DNA of 64,000 bases, from contig JBEWZL010000123.1 in NCBI GenBank assembly GCA_045837725.1, positions 1-64,000 on the forward strand. The letters are read 5' to 3'. Positions 1 to 9,504 of the stretch are shown here, in pieces. The notes beneath the pieces were generated by a model. That model was not told the DNA's origin, did not search any database, and was given only the letters and a program-made list of their open reading frames with translations. The translations under genes and the position numbers were made by a program. Position 1 is the first letter of the stretch. Each line of letters starts with the position of its first letter. This stretch comes from Vermamoeba vermiformis (Eukaryota > Tubulinea > Echinamoebida).

Positions 1-2926
1 AAGTCTTTTAAGAGTTTGCTCGATCCTTAACGAAAAAAGCTGCGAGCCTCAAAGTGCAGGTAAAAACATCGTCAACTCAAGTCATTATAAATTAGGGCCT
101 AATTCTTTTATGTAGAGCAAGTCAGATCTTTTTGGAACGATCGCGTAAAGGTCCTTCCTGAAGACGTTCAAGCCAAGATTGCGTCTCAGTGCTCATTTTC
201 TACTTTGAAATGCGTGCACCAAGATGAAGTATGGCTGTTGGATATTGAACTCCTCATCGGAAGGTAACTCAACAAAACGCATCCGTACAAATTTATTAAC
301 GCTACTTAGTATCAAACAAGAAGAGGATATGCTTCGCTATATGTATTGGAAAGACCCTAAACATCCGTTGTTGCGTCATTACGAAGAAAATATGCTCTTG
401 AAGCCCTTGCAAGATCCGCAACTTTTTGACAAGATCTCCCAACCCTGGAATACCGTATACAAAGATGCCGTAAGAAAATTAGACTATAATTGGCTCCAGG
501 ACTGACCATATTTTGATAGACTTACTTGGATCCTTTGATCCAGCCTAAAAACCAATACCTTAAACACTTAAACGACAGAGGGTACTACAACAGGAAGAAG
601 AAAGAGGAGCTAAAAATAGAATATAATAATGAACAACAATCCATTGCAGAGTTCGAGAGGTGGAGCAGAAATCAATTGAACGGAATGAACTGGAACAACG
701 TTCTCGTCGTTGGTGGATCTATTCTTGGCAGCATCCGCTACTCGAACACAAAAGGCATAGACCTGAGAAAGACTCTTCGAGAATACTCAGATATTGATAT
801 TTATGTCTATGGATTAAGCCCCGAAGACGCACAAAAGAAGGTATAAATTCTAATTCTAGATTTTAGTCTTGACCTGATCTGATCGTACTCGCCAATAGGT
901 CTTTGAGATATTCAAGATATTGCAAAGCAACACAGAGGAGTCACTGGGTATTTGGAAGTCCAACAACACTGTTACAATAGTGTCGTCCACTCGTCGCGAA
1001 TCTGTCAGCTGCTTCGTTAACGTTCAGATCATTTTAAGGTACGCGCTTCTTCAATCAAGCAAACAATACTAACATATATGTAGTGCATATACATCGCCAC
1101 TGGAGGTACTACTGTCGTCTGATTTCAACACGTGCGCAGGTAAGATAAATAAATAATTTTTCAAAGGGCGGATCTTAACGCGTAATTTTCACAGTGGCTT
1201 ATAACGGCAGGGAGATCATTGCGATACCGAGGTAATATATCTGCCTAGTAGAGCCATGTGACAGTGTTTTTAACGTGATCTAGATTCGTTGCCGGCATGA
1301 TGTACGAGATGAACTTCTTGGACAGCAGCATCAAGTTCGGACCTAAACTTCGTTGGGAACGAATTGAGAAGTACTACAAGAAAGGCTTTGACTTTAGTGC
1401 CCCTCTTCATCTTCGTGTACATGGACTTGGTTCATTCAGTAAGTCAGATACATCATACTCAGTACTTCTATTGTCTTGCTAACGCACGCACGATACTAGC
1501 CACCCGCGAGGAGTTCAAGCGCGGACAAGCACTGCATCCAAACACAGTTCAAATGGTCGAGCTCATGTGCTTGCTCAAGCCACATATTCTCGGCACTGCT
1601 TTTGGTAACAACGACTCTAACAGCACGTTCGGCCTTGAACGCGAGGGCGTGTTCAGGAACTGGCATTGTAAGTTACTTCTGATTGATCCATCGTACCTTA
1701 TGCATCGACTCACTCTGCTGTCAGTGACGTGGATGAAAGGTATTTGGAGTGACAGGCAAGTACGACAGTTCCCCGTGAGTGGCGTGATCCAGGACAGAGA
1801 CAATCCCGTGGAGTACAAGTCGGATTATCTCATGCTGAAAGAGAAGTTGCAAGATATTCCGCCTTGGGTCACACAGTACTACAAGAAGTACGTCACGTGA
1901 TTCAGTGAACTGGACAGCATTACTAACATTACTAAATATAGCCAACAAGTGCTGTTGATGCCGCACACTGGCATTCGCGAGCCTCCTCACTACTTGACGT
2001 ACATATTTAACCAATTCGATGTGAGGTATGTGACATTAATAGCGTCTATTAGTGATAACATATTAATAATAAAATGGTAGTGAGGGCGACATGCACTTCG
2101 ATCCAAAACGACATACTGATGTTGAGGCATATGTCGACCAATACTGCAAGTTTACGCCTTATAATGACAGTAAGTGCACTCGACAGCATTGTGCGACAGT
2201 ACGGCATTAACTTTGCGGAAATTTCAGGCGCGTACCAGTGCTTCCATTTGAACTATCTCGTGGACAAAGAGTTCAACAGTGCCATCAACCCTTATGTCCA
2301 GTCTAACACTAGTCTCATGGAGCTCGTGCATAATACTGACTGCACGTGGTTTGAGTTTGGAAATTTCGAAGAATATTTGAAGGGCGAGATCCGCACCCTC
2401 GAACATGCGTTCCAAATGCACGGCAAGAACTGGTACGGATATTTCATCCTTGGCTTGGTTTCTAATGTCCTTATTAGGAAATTGACATTGAAGTATGCAA
2501 GTCCGGAGATCTCATTCGTAATGTTGAAAAAAGAGCCTGATGATGCTCAAGTGATGCAAGATCCATTTTATTGTCCGAAAACATTTGTTAATTTCACGAT
2601 TGTTTGCCAAAATCGTGAAGATATGTATTTTTTGCTTGGCACTCCCACGAAATACAGGCACAGCTGCGATTATGTTATGGGTAAGTACATCCGGAAGATC
2701 CCGGATCTGATCTCCTAATTTTTTTATTTTAGACGGCTCTCAGGTATTCACTAATGAGGAGCCCCATAATACATGGATGACCTGGATTACAAACGACTAT
2801 TTCCAGCCTAAAAAGGGTTGCATTGGCGATTACATCACTACACCAAGGTTCATCGACGATAACGAGACTATTTGGCTCGTAAATATGCAGATCATACGAC
2901 CTAAATTCAATGCAGTAGCTATATAA
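1..2926 (+). CDS. Pol-beta-like nucleotidyltransferase-fold protein, 3' part
   Basis: The window opens inside this gene. I resolve 14 exons (1-59, 116-263, 310-469, 520-840, 899-1038, 1084-1139, 1195-1231, 1284-1438, 1500-1667, 1725-1887, 1942-2025, 2081-2169, 2228-2680, 2733-2926). They join in one frame to 741 codons and a TAA. The intron at 470-519 removes an apparent stop and unites what first look like two genes. At visible residues about 185-220, VVGGSILGSI is followed by SDIDIYVYG, the GG[S/T]...DhDh signature of the Pol-beta nucleotidyltransferase fold, so the metal-binding Asp pair is kept. The first visible segment (LPEDVQAKIASQCS) is weakly F-box-like. The C-terminal half is unrecognised. 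From memory, similar GGS/SDID proteins occur in amoebae and giant viruses; substrate unknown. The 57-nt intron 1668-1724 is a multiple of three, so it could be retained without a frameshift. Confidence 0.78.
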
Positions 2927-3214
2927 CCATGTCGTATTAGTAAGTAAAGTTAGATAGCTTTAAAGTTTGGATCCGTTTGCCCAAATTTAGTAACGTGATC
3001 GCATATTTACAAGAATGTCAATTTTATTACACTACGACTCACTAACCACTAAAAATTATCACTGAGTGCTCAATGATACAAAAACTCTTTCGAGAACGTC
3101 GTTACTGAACCGTAGCGGATCCAGTACGCGACCCTTTAAAAGAGAAGAGGGTGCTCAGGGACCTTGAATTTCTTCAAGTTCATGAACGGTCTAGCGGACA
3201 ACTTGTAAGCAGCG

Positions 3215-3935
3215 CTATCGCAAGTGCTGGGCAGGGTTGAAGGCGGCGGGATCAACAGAGCCAACGAAGGTAGTGATGAAGTAAAGAGCTTCAACTTGAG
3301 TGCCGTTGTACGAGCCAATGAATACAGGGACATCGTCAGAAAAACAAGCAGCAATGTAATATCCATTTCCTGAAAGAAGAGTTAGTTACTTCGTAAGCGG
3401 ATGTAGCGTTTTTAAACTCACCTAGAGTAGTTACCCAAAGATCGCATCCTTTGTCGCCAATGTAGCTGTCAACACCCCAGTATTCAGCCTCGTCTAAGAA
3501 GCTCCAAGCGTCGACCCAACTAGAGCTGAGACCCCAGATCGAGCATAGGCCTGTGGTGCTATCGTACCAGAATGCCTGGTTCTGTCAACGATATCAAAAT
3601 TTTCGTTTTTTGAGCTATAGACAAGTAACTTACGCTTTCCCACGAGGCAATGAACTCGCCCAAAGGGCTGAAGTCCTTGTCAAAAGTATCGGTGCGAACT
3701 CTAATTCGGATACAATCAATATAAACTCCGCAACGATAATGAACTCAATACTAACGTACCTTTGGTTTGCTTGGTCATAGTAGATGCGAGCAGAAGTGTA
3801 GCCGCTTTCGGTCAGTGCGAAGGCAGAGATTGTAAACTCGGTTGGTGGATTTGGCTTAGGGGCGTCAAATATCACTGCTGCAGTAACAGCACAGAGCGCT
3901 GCTAATGCGAGGAAGATCATTTTAGTGGAGTTCAT
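3215..3935 (-). CDS. Secreted protein, possibly ependymin/LolA-like beta-sandwich
   Basis: Four exons on the minus strand: 3935-3760, 3700-3634, 3581-3422 and 3369-3215. The start MNSTKMIFLALAALCAVTAA is a clear signal peptide, so the protein is secreted or lumenal. The body is beta-rich with paired Cys and aromatic residues (GLCSIWGLSSSW, GDKGCDLWVTTL) and resembles small secreted ependymin-like proteins; that resemblance is weak and from memory. In this frame the protein stops at a TAG (3215-3217) after NPAQHLR. Another frame, open to a TAA at 3136-3138, continues with a Cys-containing tail (CDSAAYKLSARPFMNLKKFK) that looks like a natural C-terminus. A single-base difference near 3220 would join them, so the true end may be 3136. 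The gene is divergent from the secreted gene at 4502. Confidence 0.65.
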
Positions 3936-4501
3936 TGTTGTGCTTGATGTTATTGGTGAGCGTCAAATTGAAATTGAAGAGAAAGTGATCGGATCTTGAT
4001 ATTTGTATTTGCCGGCGAGCACGTGACCTCCTTATGAATTTCAAGAACACAAACGCAGGTTCAATTTTTTACGCGTAAAAACAACACGAAAACAAAGCAT
4101 CAAAATGTTACTTAAATCGAATTGGCACGTGAAGTTTCCAGTTCACCGGACAACAGGACTCATTTATCTAATCAAAAATCTCTCCTTCTGCTGCCTACCA
4201 GTATAGCACTGCTACTGCTTGGACGAGCAATTATTTTTTTGGCGTGTTCTGTTCTACATCGGGATTTTGGTTTGGATCCGAATTTTTTCACTTATAAAAC
4301 AGTGGCACCGAGAACTTAGTGCAAGTAAAACCGTAGCTTAGTCAATTTTAAGACTTTGTTACGGAGGTGATGATTTGTTTTTTCAGGTCTCGTTGTGAAT
4401 CAAAATAATTGAAAGATATTTTCCGATCACCGGCAAAAACAAATTGTCTGCGGTTTATTATTTATTTTCCCCCAATAGCGGCGCAACATAAAACCTAGAA
4501 A
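3936..4501. promoter_or_regulatory. Divergent promoter region between two secreted-protein genes
   Basis: These 566 nt separate two genes that are transcribed away from each other and both encode signal-peptide proteins. A TATAAAA heptamer lies at about 4293-4299, roughly 200 nt upstream of the plus-strand ATG. An open frame at 4122-4319 has no homology-like features and no ATG. No RNA gene or repeat was seen. Confidence 0.35.
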
Positions 4502-5655
4502 ATGACTATTCTAGCTAGACTTATTCTGTTGGCAATTTTATTCTGTGGATCTGCTTTCGCGCGCCAAGTAAGAAACAAATATCTATGCGAGTTAAAATCA
4601 ATCTAATTATTTTTCAGACCATCTACGTGACACGCAACAGCCCTTCATTTAATTGCCCGAATTATTTATTCTATGCGGGTCTTGCTGCCGCCGGTCAAAG
4701 CGCCGTGACTTTGGAGCCTGTTTTGACACCTGTCGTTCGCACTTACAATCGTAATGCGGCTGGTTTTTACAACAATGTCAGCAGAATTGCCGTAGATGCG
4801 GGCAACGCGCAACTCGATACAAACGGCAAATGGTACTCGTATTTACACCCACTAGGCTACTCTCAATTATGGCAAGTCGATTCTAGCAATCAAATCGTCA
4901 ATCTTCAAACAGTTCAGACTGGCGGCATTTTCGCGCGACTTTTGAGCGACAACAGTTACATCGTTGTGCAGTTCTCATTCATTGATACATATGCTTATAA
5001 CAAAAAGGCGTGGACTAGAGTCGATAGAATTTTTTACAAGAATAACACTTTAAACCACATGTTGCCGTTTTTCGGACTTTCAGAGACCGGTAAATCCTTT
5101 GTTATAATGGACCAATCGTTCATGTCCGTGCAATTATACACTCGAAAAGGATTGACGTGGTCTTACGTCGAAAACGTGCCGCTCAACCTCACTCTCGGCA
5201 TCACGCAGTTCATCTTGCCGATCGGTACTGGCCAAGACACGATGATCTCCTCGTACTACAATTATGGTCCAAGCCCTGATGTCCCGTCAGGAGCTGTCGT
5301 CGTGCATACAAAGCGCAACGGTCAGTGGCAACAAACTGTCACTACAGCACTGGATCTTGGTCTCAAAGCACCTGCTGCGTTTGGATCCGGGGTCTTAGTA
5401 GTCGACCAAAACAACGTTCTTGTGGCTGCCCCTCGCGACAACTTCAATGTCAATGCGAGCACTGGTGGTCGAGTCTTGTTGCTGCACCGTCAATTGGACA
5501 ACAGTTGGAAATTCATCGCGGACTACGTGACCAATGACCCAGTGGTGCTCGGCAGTGGACTCGCGAAAACTAGTCAAGATATCATTATTGGAGGAGGCCA
5601 GGCTTCTCCTGTTGGCGGCGTTTGTTGGATGTATACTGCGCCATTGCCTAATTAG
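4502..5655 (+). CDS. Secreted FG-GAP/beta-propeller-like protein
   Basis: Two exons, 4502-4567 and 4618-5655, encode 367 residues. The first exon is exactly a signal peptide (MTILARLILLAILFCGSAFA), and the 50-nt intron falls just after it. The rest has repeated strand-rich units with Asn-X-Ser/Thr sites. Near the C-terminus, VLVAAPRDNFNVN followed by GGRVLLLHRQ matches the integrin-alpha FG-GAP blade pattern (VLVGAP...G.V.V). I infer a secreted or surface beta-propeller. No transmembrane segment follows. AATAAA lies 12 nt after the stop. Ligand and function are not deducible. Confidence 0.7.
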
Positions 5656-5667
5656 GAAATTGAACGA

Positions 5668-5673
5668 AATAAA
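5668..5673 (+). terminator. Polyadenylation signal AATAAA
   Basis: Canonical hexamer 12 nt after the stop of the secreted FG-GAP-like gene; the convergent gene ends at 5744. Confidence 0.5.
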
Positions 5674-5743
5674 TCTTGATCTAAAACTACTTGAATTTAC
5701 TGCGAGATTAACAACAAAAATAGATAAAGTAGGACCTAGTATA

Positions 5744-6462
5744 CTATGCCTCGCGCTCTAGACCATCCATATACTCATCGCTTGCCTTAGCGTTCAAGTC
5801 CACGCTCGAATCCAACACGAAGCTCTCATTTCCGATCTGATCGCTTTCGATGCTGATGTTCGTAATGTCCATGGCGTCGTTAATGGGAATGAGTACAGAA
5901 GCACGACAATCTTCGTCCGAAGTCTGCTGTTGAAGACTTTCTAAGTGTTCTTTCGTCGCGAGGACTTCGATCGAGAATTGAAATTTCTCTTCGCTAAATG
6001 TAAAAGCGCCTTCATCATCGCAAAGCTCGAAGAATTTGTTCATTATACATCGTTTCTTATCTTAAAGTATAATTAGACACTAATGAGTTTTGAAGATCTT
6101 ACGTACTGGCTTTGACATGAAGCAAATCTGCGACAACCAAGGGTCAGAAAATTAAGATAATGGTTCCATAATATAACTTACGCGATTTGTATTCGCTGGT
6201 ATCCGATCCGATAATATTGCTGATGCAGGCCTACGAGATTTCTTAATTGTAATTTTCGGCTAGGCTCTTACCTTCAGATCTTCATTCAGAATCGCATAGC
6301 TACTCAAATCTGCAGCTCTAGTATACGATGTTATTGAATTTCAAAGTTAGAGTTCAATCGATACCTATCCGTTTGAGCTTCAGCTGTTCGAAGGTAGATC
6401 TGAATGACTTGTCGACCTTTGAATAATAAGGCAGGACCAGGTACGCTTAAGAAATCGTTCAT
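5744..6462 (-). CDS. Small unknown protein, acidic C-terminus
   Basis: The minus strand reads as six exons: ATG at 6460-6462, small internal exons between about 6360 and 6100, and a last exon from about 6060 to 5744. Junctions chosen so that all frames agree give a start MNDFLSVPGPALLFKGRQVI, a middle LKACISNIIGSDTSEYKS, and a last exon containing RCIMNKFFELCDDEGAFTFS and an Asp/Glu-rich tail. Two introns are only 41-46 nt, and alternative acceptors exist for the third exon, so the middle of the model is tentative. I do not recognise the family. The acidic tail and lack of signal or membrane segments suggest a soluble nuclear or cytosolic protein. It is divergent from the gene at 6765. Confidence 0.55.
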
Positions 6463-6764
6463 TATGTGTTTTGATGCTAATAGAAAAGCAAAATAAATGG
6501 AGATTGCAATCGCGTACTGAACAAAAGCTGAATTTGCCTAATAAGGAAATAACGAAGAAGAACCGTTGGTACTTTTGCCCAAGCTTCCTTGTGGTCAAGA
6601 TTAGCATTTACATCACCGTAGTAGACGAATACAATTTTTCGCCAATCAACCAAGGAAAGCCTTGTCGCGTAGGTAAACGTCAAAATTTGTGGCTAGAATA
6701 AAATTGATAACTTTTGAAGAATAATCTCCCTTCCAATCCTTTTAGTTCAATTACAACCACCAGT
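6463..6764. promoter_or_regulatory. Divergent intergenic region
   Basis: 302 nt between the minus-strand start at 6462 and the plus-strand ATG at 6765. Open frames run on both strands (6477-6683 minus, 6471-6701 plus), but neither has an ATG and I cannot link either to a neighbour by splice sites, so I treat the region as promoter/5' UTR. Confidence 0.3.
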
Positions 6765-7567
6765 ATGGCAGACGAAGACTATCGCCACCGCACTAAAGGC
6801 AGATTCGGCATCCGAACCAACAAAACGCTGAAATACAATATTGACGAAGCGTGGAACCGTCGAAGAGAAAATTTAGATAGTATTGTGGTTATAGACAAAG
6901 ATGATGAGTCTTACCGAAGAACTGATGTACGACAACTAGTTGGAGTCAGTTTGAACGCAAGAAAAAATTGGGAGTTAATTGAAAATAAAGACAAAAATTC
7001 TCTCAAAAGTTCTCAAGATGGTAAGTTTAATAGCGCATTAATTACAATGCAAAATAAAAATCCCGAGCGAATTCTAATTTTAAATTAGACTTGGAAGTAG
7101 ATTACGGACCCCGTATTGTTGTTTTAGAGGATAACCGACGAAGAGTTCAATCGTCACGCAAAGCAGAGATTCTGTATGAAATACATGGTGCAAGCTCTGA
7201 CCAGGAAGAAAACGAAAAAGAATCCGAATCCAATTTTATCAGCGGCACCAATAGAAAAGGCTTCTTCGTCAAAGAAAAGCGAAAGAAAGGCAAGAAAGGA
7301 GTACTAAGGCCCGAACGAAAAGGCAATCGAGCGAGATCCAAGAGTTTCAACAACAAAAGTGATTCCTCAGAGTCGGATTCGGACTCAGCGATCGACGAAC
7401 CAGAGAAAGACAATCGTCTGATTATCGCATTAATCAAGCCTAAAAACCCTGATTATGTTCGTCATGCAGATCTGCCTGGCTGTGGCTGTCCGTTGTGTAC
7501 TGGCAGAGTAAAGAACTCTAAAGTAGCGCAACGAAGAGAAATCATACGCGATATTAGTGACTTGTAA
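6765..7567 (+). CDS. Basic Ser/Asp-rich protein with C-terminal Cys cluster, intact copy
   Basis: Two exons, 6765-7020 and 7089-7567, 244 residues. The first in-frame ATG gives MADEDYRHRTKGRFGIRTNK. Visible parts: a conserved N-terminal block KGRFGIRTNKTLKY, a basic stretch (KEKRKKGKKGVLRPERKG) resembling a nuclear localisation signal, a phospho-acceptor-like block SDSSESDSDSAIDEPEK, and a C-terminal block KPKNPDYVRH followed by GCGCPLC. The Cys cluster could bind metal but has too few ligands to call a zinc finger. A second copy of the gene, decayed, lies about 1 kb downstream on the same strand. I do not recognise the family; a nuclear protein is inferred from composition only. Confidence 0.7.
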
Positions 7568-7743
7568 ATAGTACATAAATAATAGTAAAATCGATTGTCT
7601 ATGGAAGCTTGATCTGTCTTACCTGATAGAGAAGCGGAGACACCAAGAAGGAGGAAACGAAAAAAAAAGAAGAAAGAAGACAGAGAAAAGAGAAATTTCT
7701 CCCAAAAGAAGCCTTTAACACACATGAAAACAACTGCCAAAGA

Positions 7744-8148
7744 ATGGGAAGTTCCAACAGCTACTGCAGCACCGCCCTGATAGAACACTTAGTTTACGTT
7801 ACGGAGGATTTTTCGAGCAGGCGTATGAAAGAGAAGTTTGAGAGCAGTGACCCGAAGAGAAGGATTTTTTGCTGCACTACCAATGGGCCATACGAGTTCC
7901 TTGTTCATACGCCCGCAGAATGCCCCTCATGTCATAGACAAACAAACTTCTATGACATTGTCAAGAGCGCCCTGAATGGTAATACCCACAATTCTAATTT
8001 TATTAGAACTGCAGTTGCCGACGGGAAACACAAGATCCAGATTCAAGGATCCTCTGTTAAATTCAAGTACCACTGCGCAAAATGTAATGCGGAGGTATAT
8101 CCTAACCAGCACAGCTACTACGGTGCTACAAGTTACTGTTATGCTTAA
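7744..8148 (+). CDS. Small CxxC zinc-ribbon-like protein
   Basis: Single exon of 134 residues starting at the first ATG (7744). It contains a CC pair, then ECPSCHRQ and, 55 residues later, CAKCNAEVYPN: two CxxC knuckles that could form one zinc ribbon. No signal peptide or membrane segment. It sits between the intact and decayed copies of a duplicated gene and was not itself duplicated. A 33-nt GT...AG stretch at about 7979-8011 is in frame and too short to accept as an intron. Function unknown. Confidence 0.6.
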   Translation: MGSSNSYCSTALIEHLVYVTEDFSSRRMKEKFESSDPKRRIFCCTTNGPYEFLVHTPAECPSCHRQTNFYDIVKSALNGNTHNSNFIRTAVADGKHKIQIQGSSVKFKYHCAKCNAEVYPNQHSYYGATSYCYA

Positions 8149-8575
8149 GATGGACAGCGGAGTATCCTTCCAGAACGAGAACAGCTATCCTTCTTTGTAA
8201 CCGGGTTCTTTGTAACTCAGAATAAACTCTCATCACTTTATTAATGGTATGAGTGCTGTTGCATATCTTTAAAACTTGGACTGAGTAGTAATCATTCTGA
8301 CATTATCGGGGCGCGGAGACGGAGTAAGTTACAAAAATAGAAACGACTGAAAGTGTGAAACGCCGACAGTCTACTCCGCGTTGAAGAATTTTAAATTAAA
8401 CTTGACATGCCCAAGAACCTCTAGTACACTAATGGGCGTTCAGTTTTTGCATAGGCATAAAACAACGTTGTTATTTGCACCACTTTTATTGTCTTTGCAG
8501 TCTCTTCCTGGTCGGTAATATTGGTCCGCCTAAAGAGGACGAAGGTTCATATTTCAATTTATTATATTCTGTAAA
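8149..8575. other. Intergenic region with an inverted repeat
   Basis: 427 nt between the CxxC protein gene and the decayed duplicate. The only structure I see is an inverted repeat: CGGAGTA at 8320-8326 pairs with TACTCCG at 8372-8378, and an overlapping alternative pairs CGCGGAG with CTCCGCG. No coding signal. Confidence 0.35.
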
Positions 8576-9363
8576 ATGGAAGAGGAAGATCCTCGGCGAT
8601 TTCAACGTAACAAAGGCAGATTCGGCATCCGCACCAACAAAACGTTGAAATACAGCAGAGATGAAACGAGGTCTCGTAGAAAAGAAAATTTGGATACTAT
8701 TGTTGTAATAGATGCAGATAATGATTTGAGCCAACACCATGAATGGCCGACAATTGTTAGGAATCAGTTTGAAGGCAAGAAAAAATTGGGAGTTGACTTG
8801 AAAATCAAAACAGAAATTCGCTAAATAGCTCTCAAGACGGTAAGCTTTGTAGTATTATTTTTGCAAATTAATTGGCGCATATTTACATTTAATATTTAAA
8901 ATGTCACTTAATACAGACATGGATGTCAATTATGGACCCCGCATTGTCATTGTCGAGGATGAACATGTTCGAAGTAGTAGTAAACCTACTAAGTGGGGAG
9001 ATTACCACCATAAATTTTACGGCCCAAACTTCTGACAAGGAAGTAAACGAGAAGGAATCCAAAACGGAAGTCGTCAGTGGCACCAACAGAAAAGGATTCT
9101 TCGTCAAATAAAAGCGAAAGAAAGGCAAAAAAGGTGTATTGAAGCCACAAGCAAATAGAGCGAGATCGAAGAGTTTCAACAACAATAGTGATTCGTCAGA
9201 GTCGGATTCGGACTCAGCGATCGACGAACCAGAGAAAGACAATCGTCTGATTATAGCATCAATCAAGCCTAAGAACCCTGATTATGTTCGCCACAAAGAC
9301 AAACTCGGTTGTGGATGCACGCTGTGTAACGGCAAAAACAGCAAAGTTGCTGCGTGCGTTTAA
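8576..9363 (+). pseudogene. Decayed tandem duplicate of the 6765-7567 gene
   Basis: This is a second copy of the upstream gene with the same two-exon plan. It keeps KGRFGIRTNKTLKY, the SDSSESDSDSAIDEPEKDNR block (near-identical DNA), KPKNPDYVRH and a GCGCTLC cluster. It is broken in several ways relative to the intact copy. There is a one-base length difference in exon 1 near 8770 (GAAGGCAAG versus AACGCAAG), a frame change and stop near 9035, and a GAA-to-TAA change at about 9109. The final segment 9139-9363 is open again in the original frame. The best-kept DNA is at the 3' end, so the copy may have been gene-converted or be under partial constraint. A shortened protein of 82 residues from 8576 could still be made. 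Confidence 0.75.
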
Positions 9364-9504
9364 AAGAGAAATTATTACGATCGTAATCGATGCCTTGTAA
9401 ATAATAAATAAGATTAATTTACTTTTGATGATATTGTCTATATATTACGCTTATTTTCACATATTTGAACAAAACTGTTTTCGCGAGTATGGATCTGGCC
9501 AGTT

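Noticed and set aside
470-519. A gene boundary between two separate genes at about 505-526
   Set aside because: A 50-nt GT-AG intron removes the stop and keeps one frame; all exon lengths then sum to a multiple of three.
4122-4319. Open frame between the two secreted genes
   Set aside because: No ATG start, odd composition, and it lies in the divergent promoter region.
6477-6683. Minus-strand open frame upstream of the small unknown gene
   Set aside because: No ATG, no donor linking it to the next exon, and the downstream ATG at 6462 already gives a full model.
7979-8011. A 33-nt GT...AG intron in the CxxC protein gene
   Set aside because: It is shorter than any intron I could confirm here (41 nt or more), is in frame and open, so I left it as coding.
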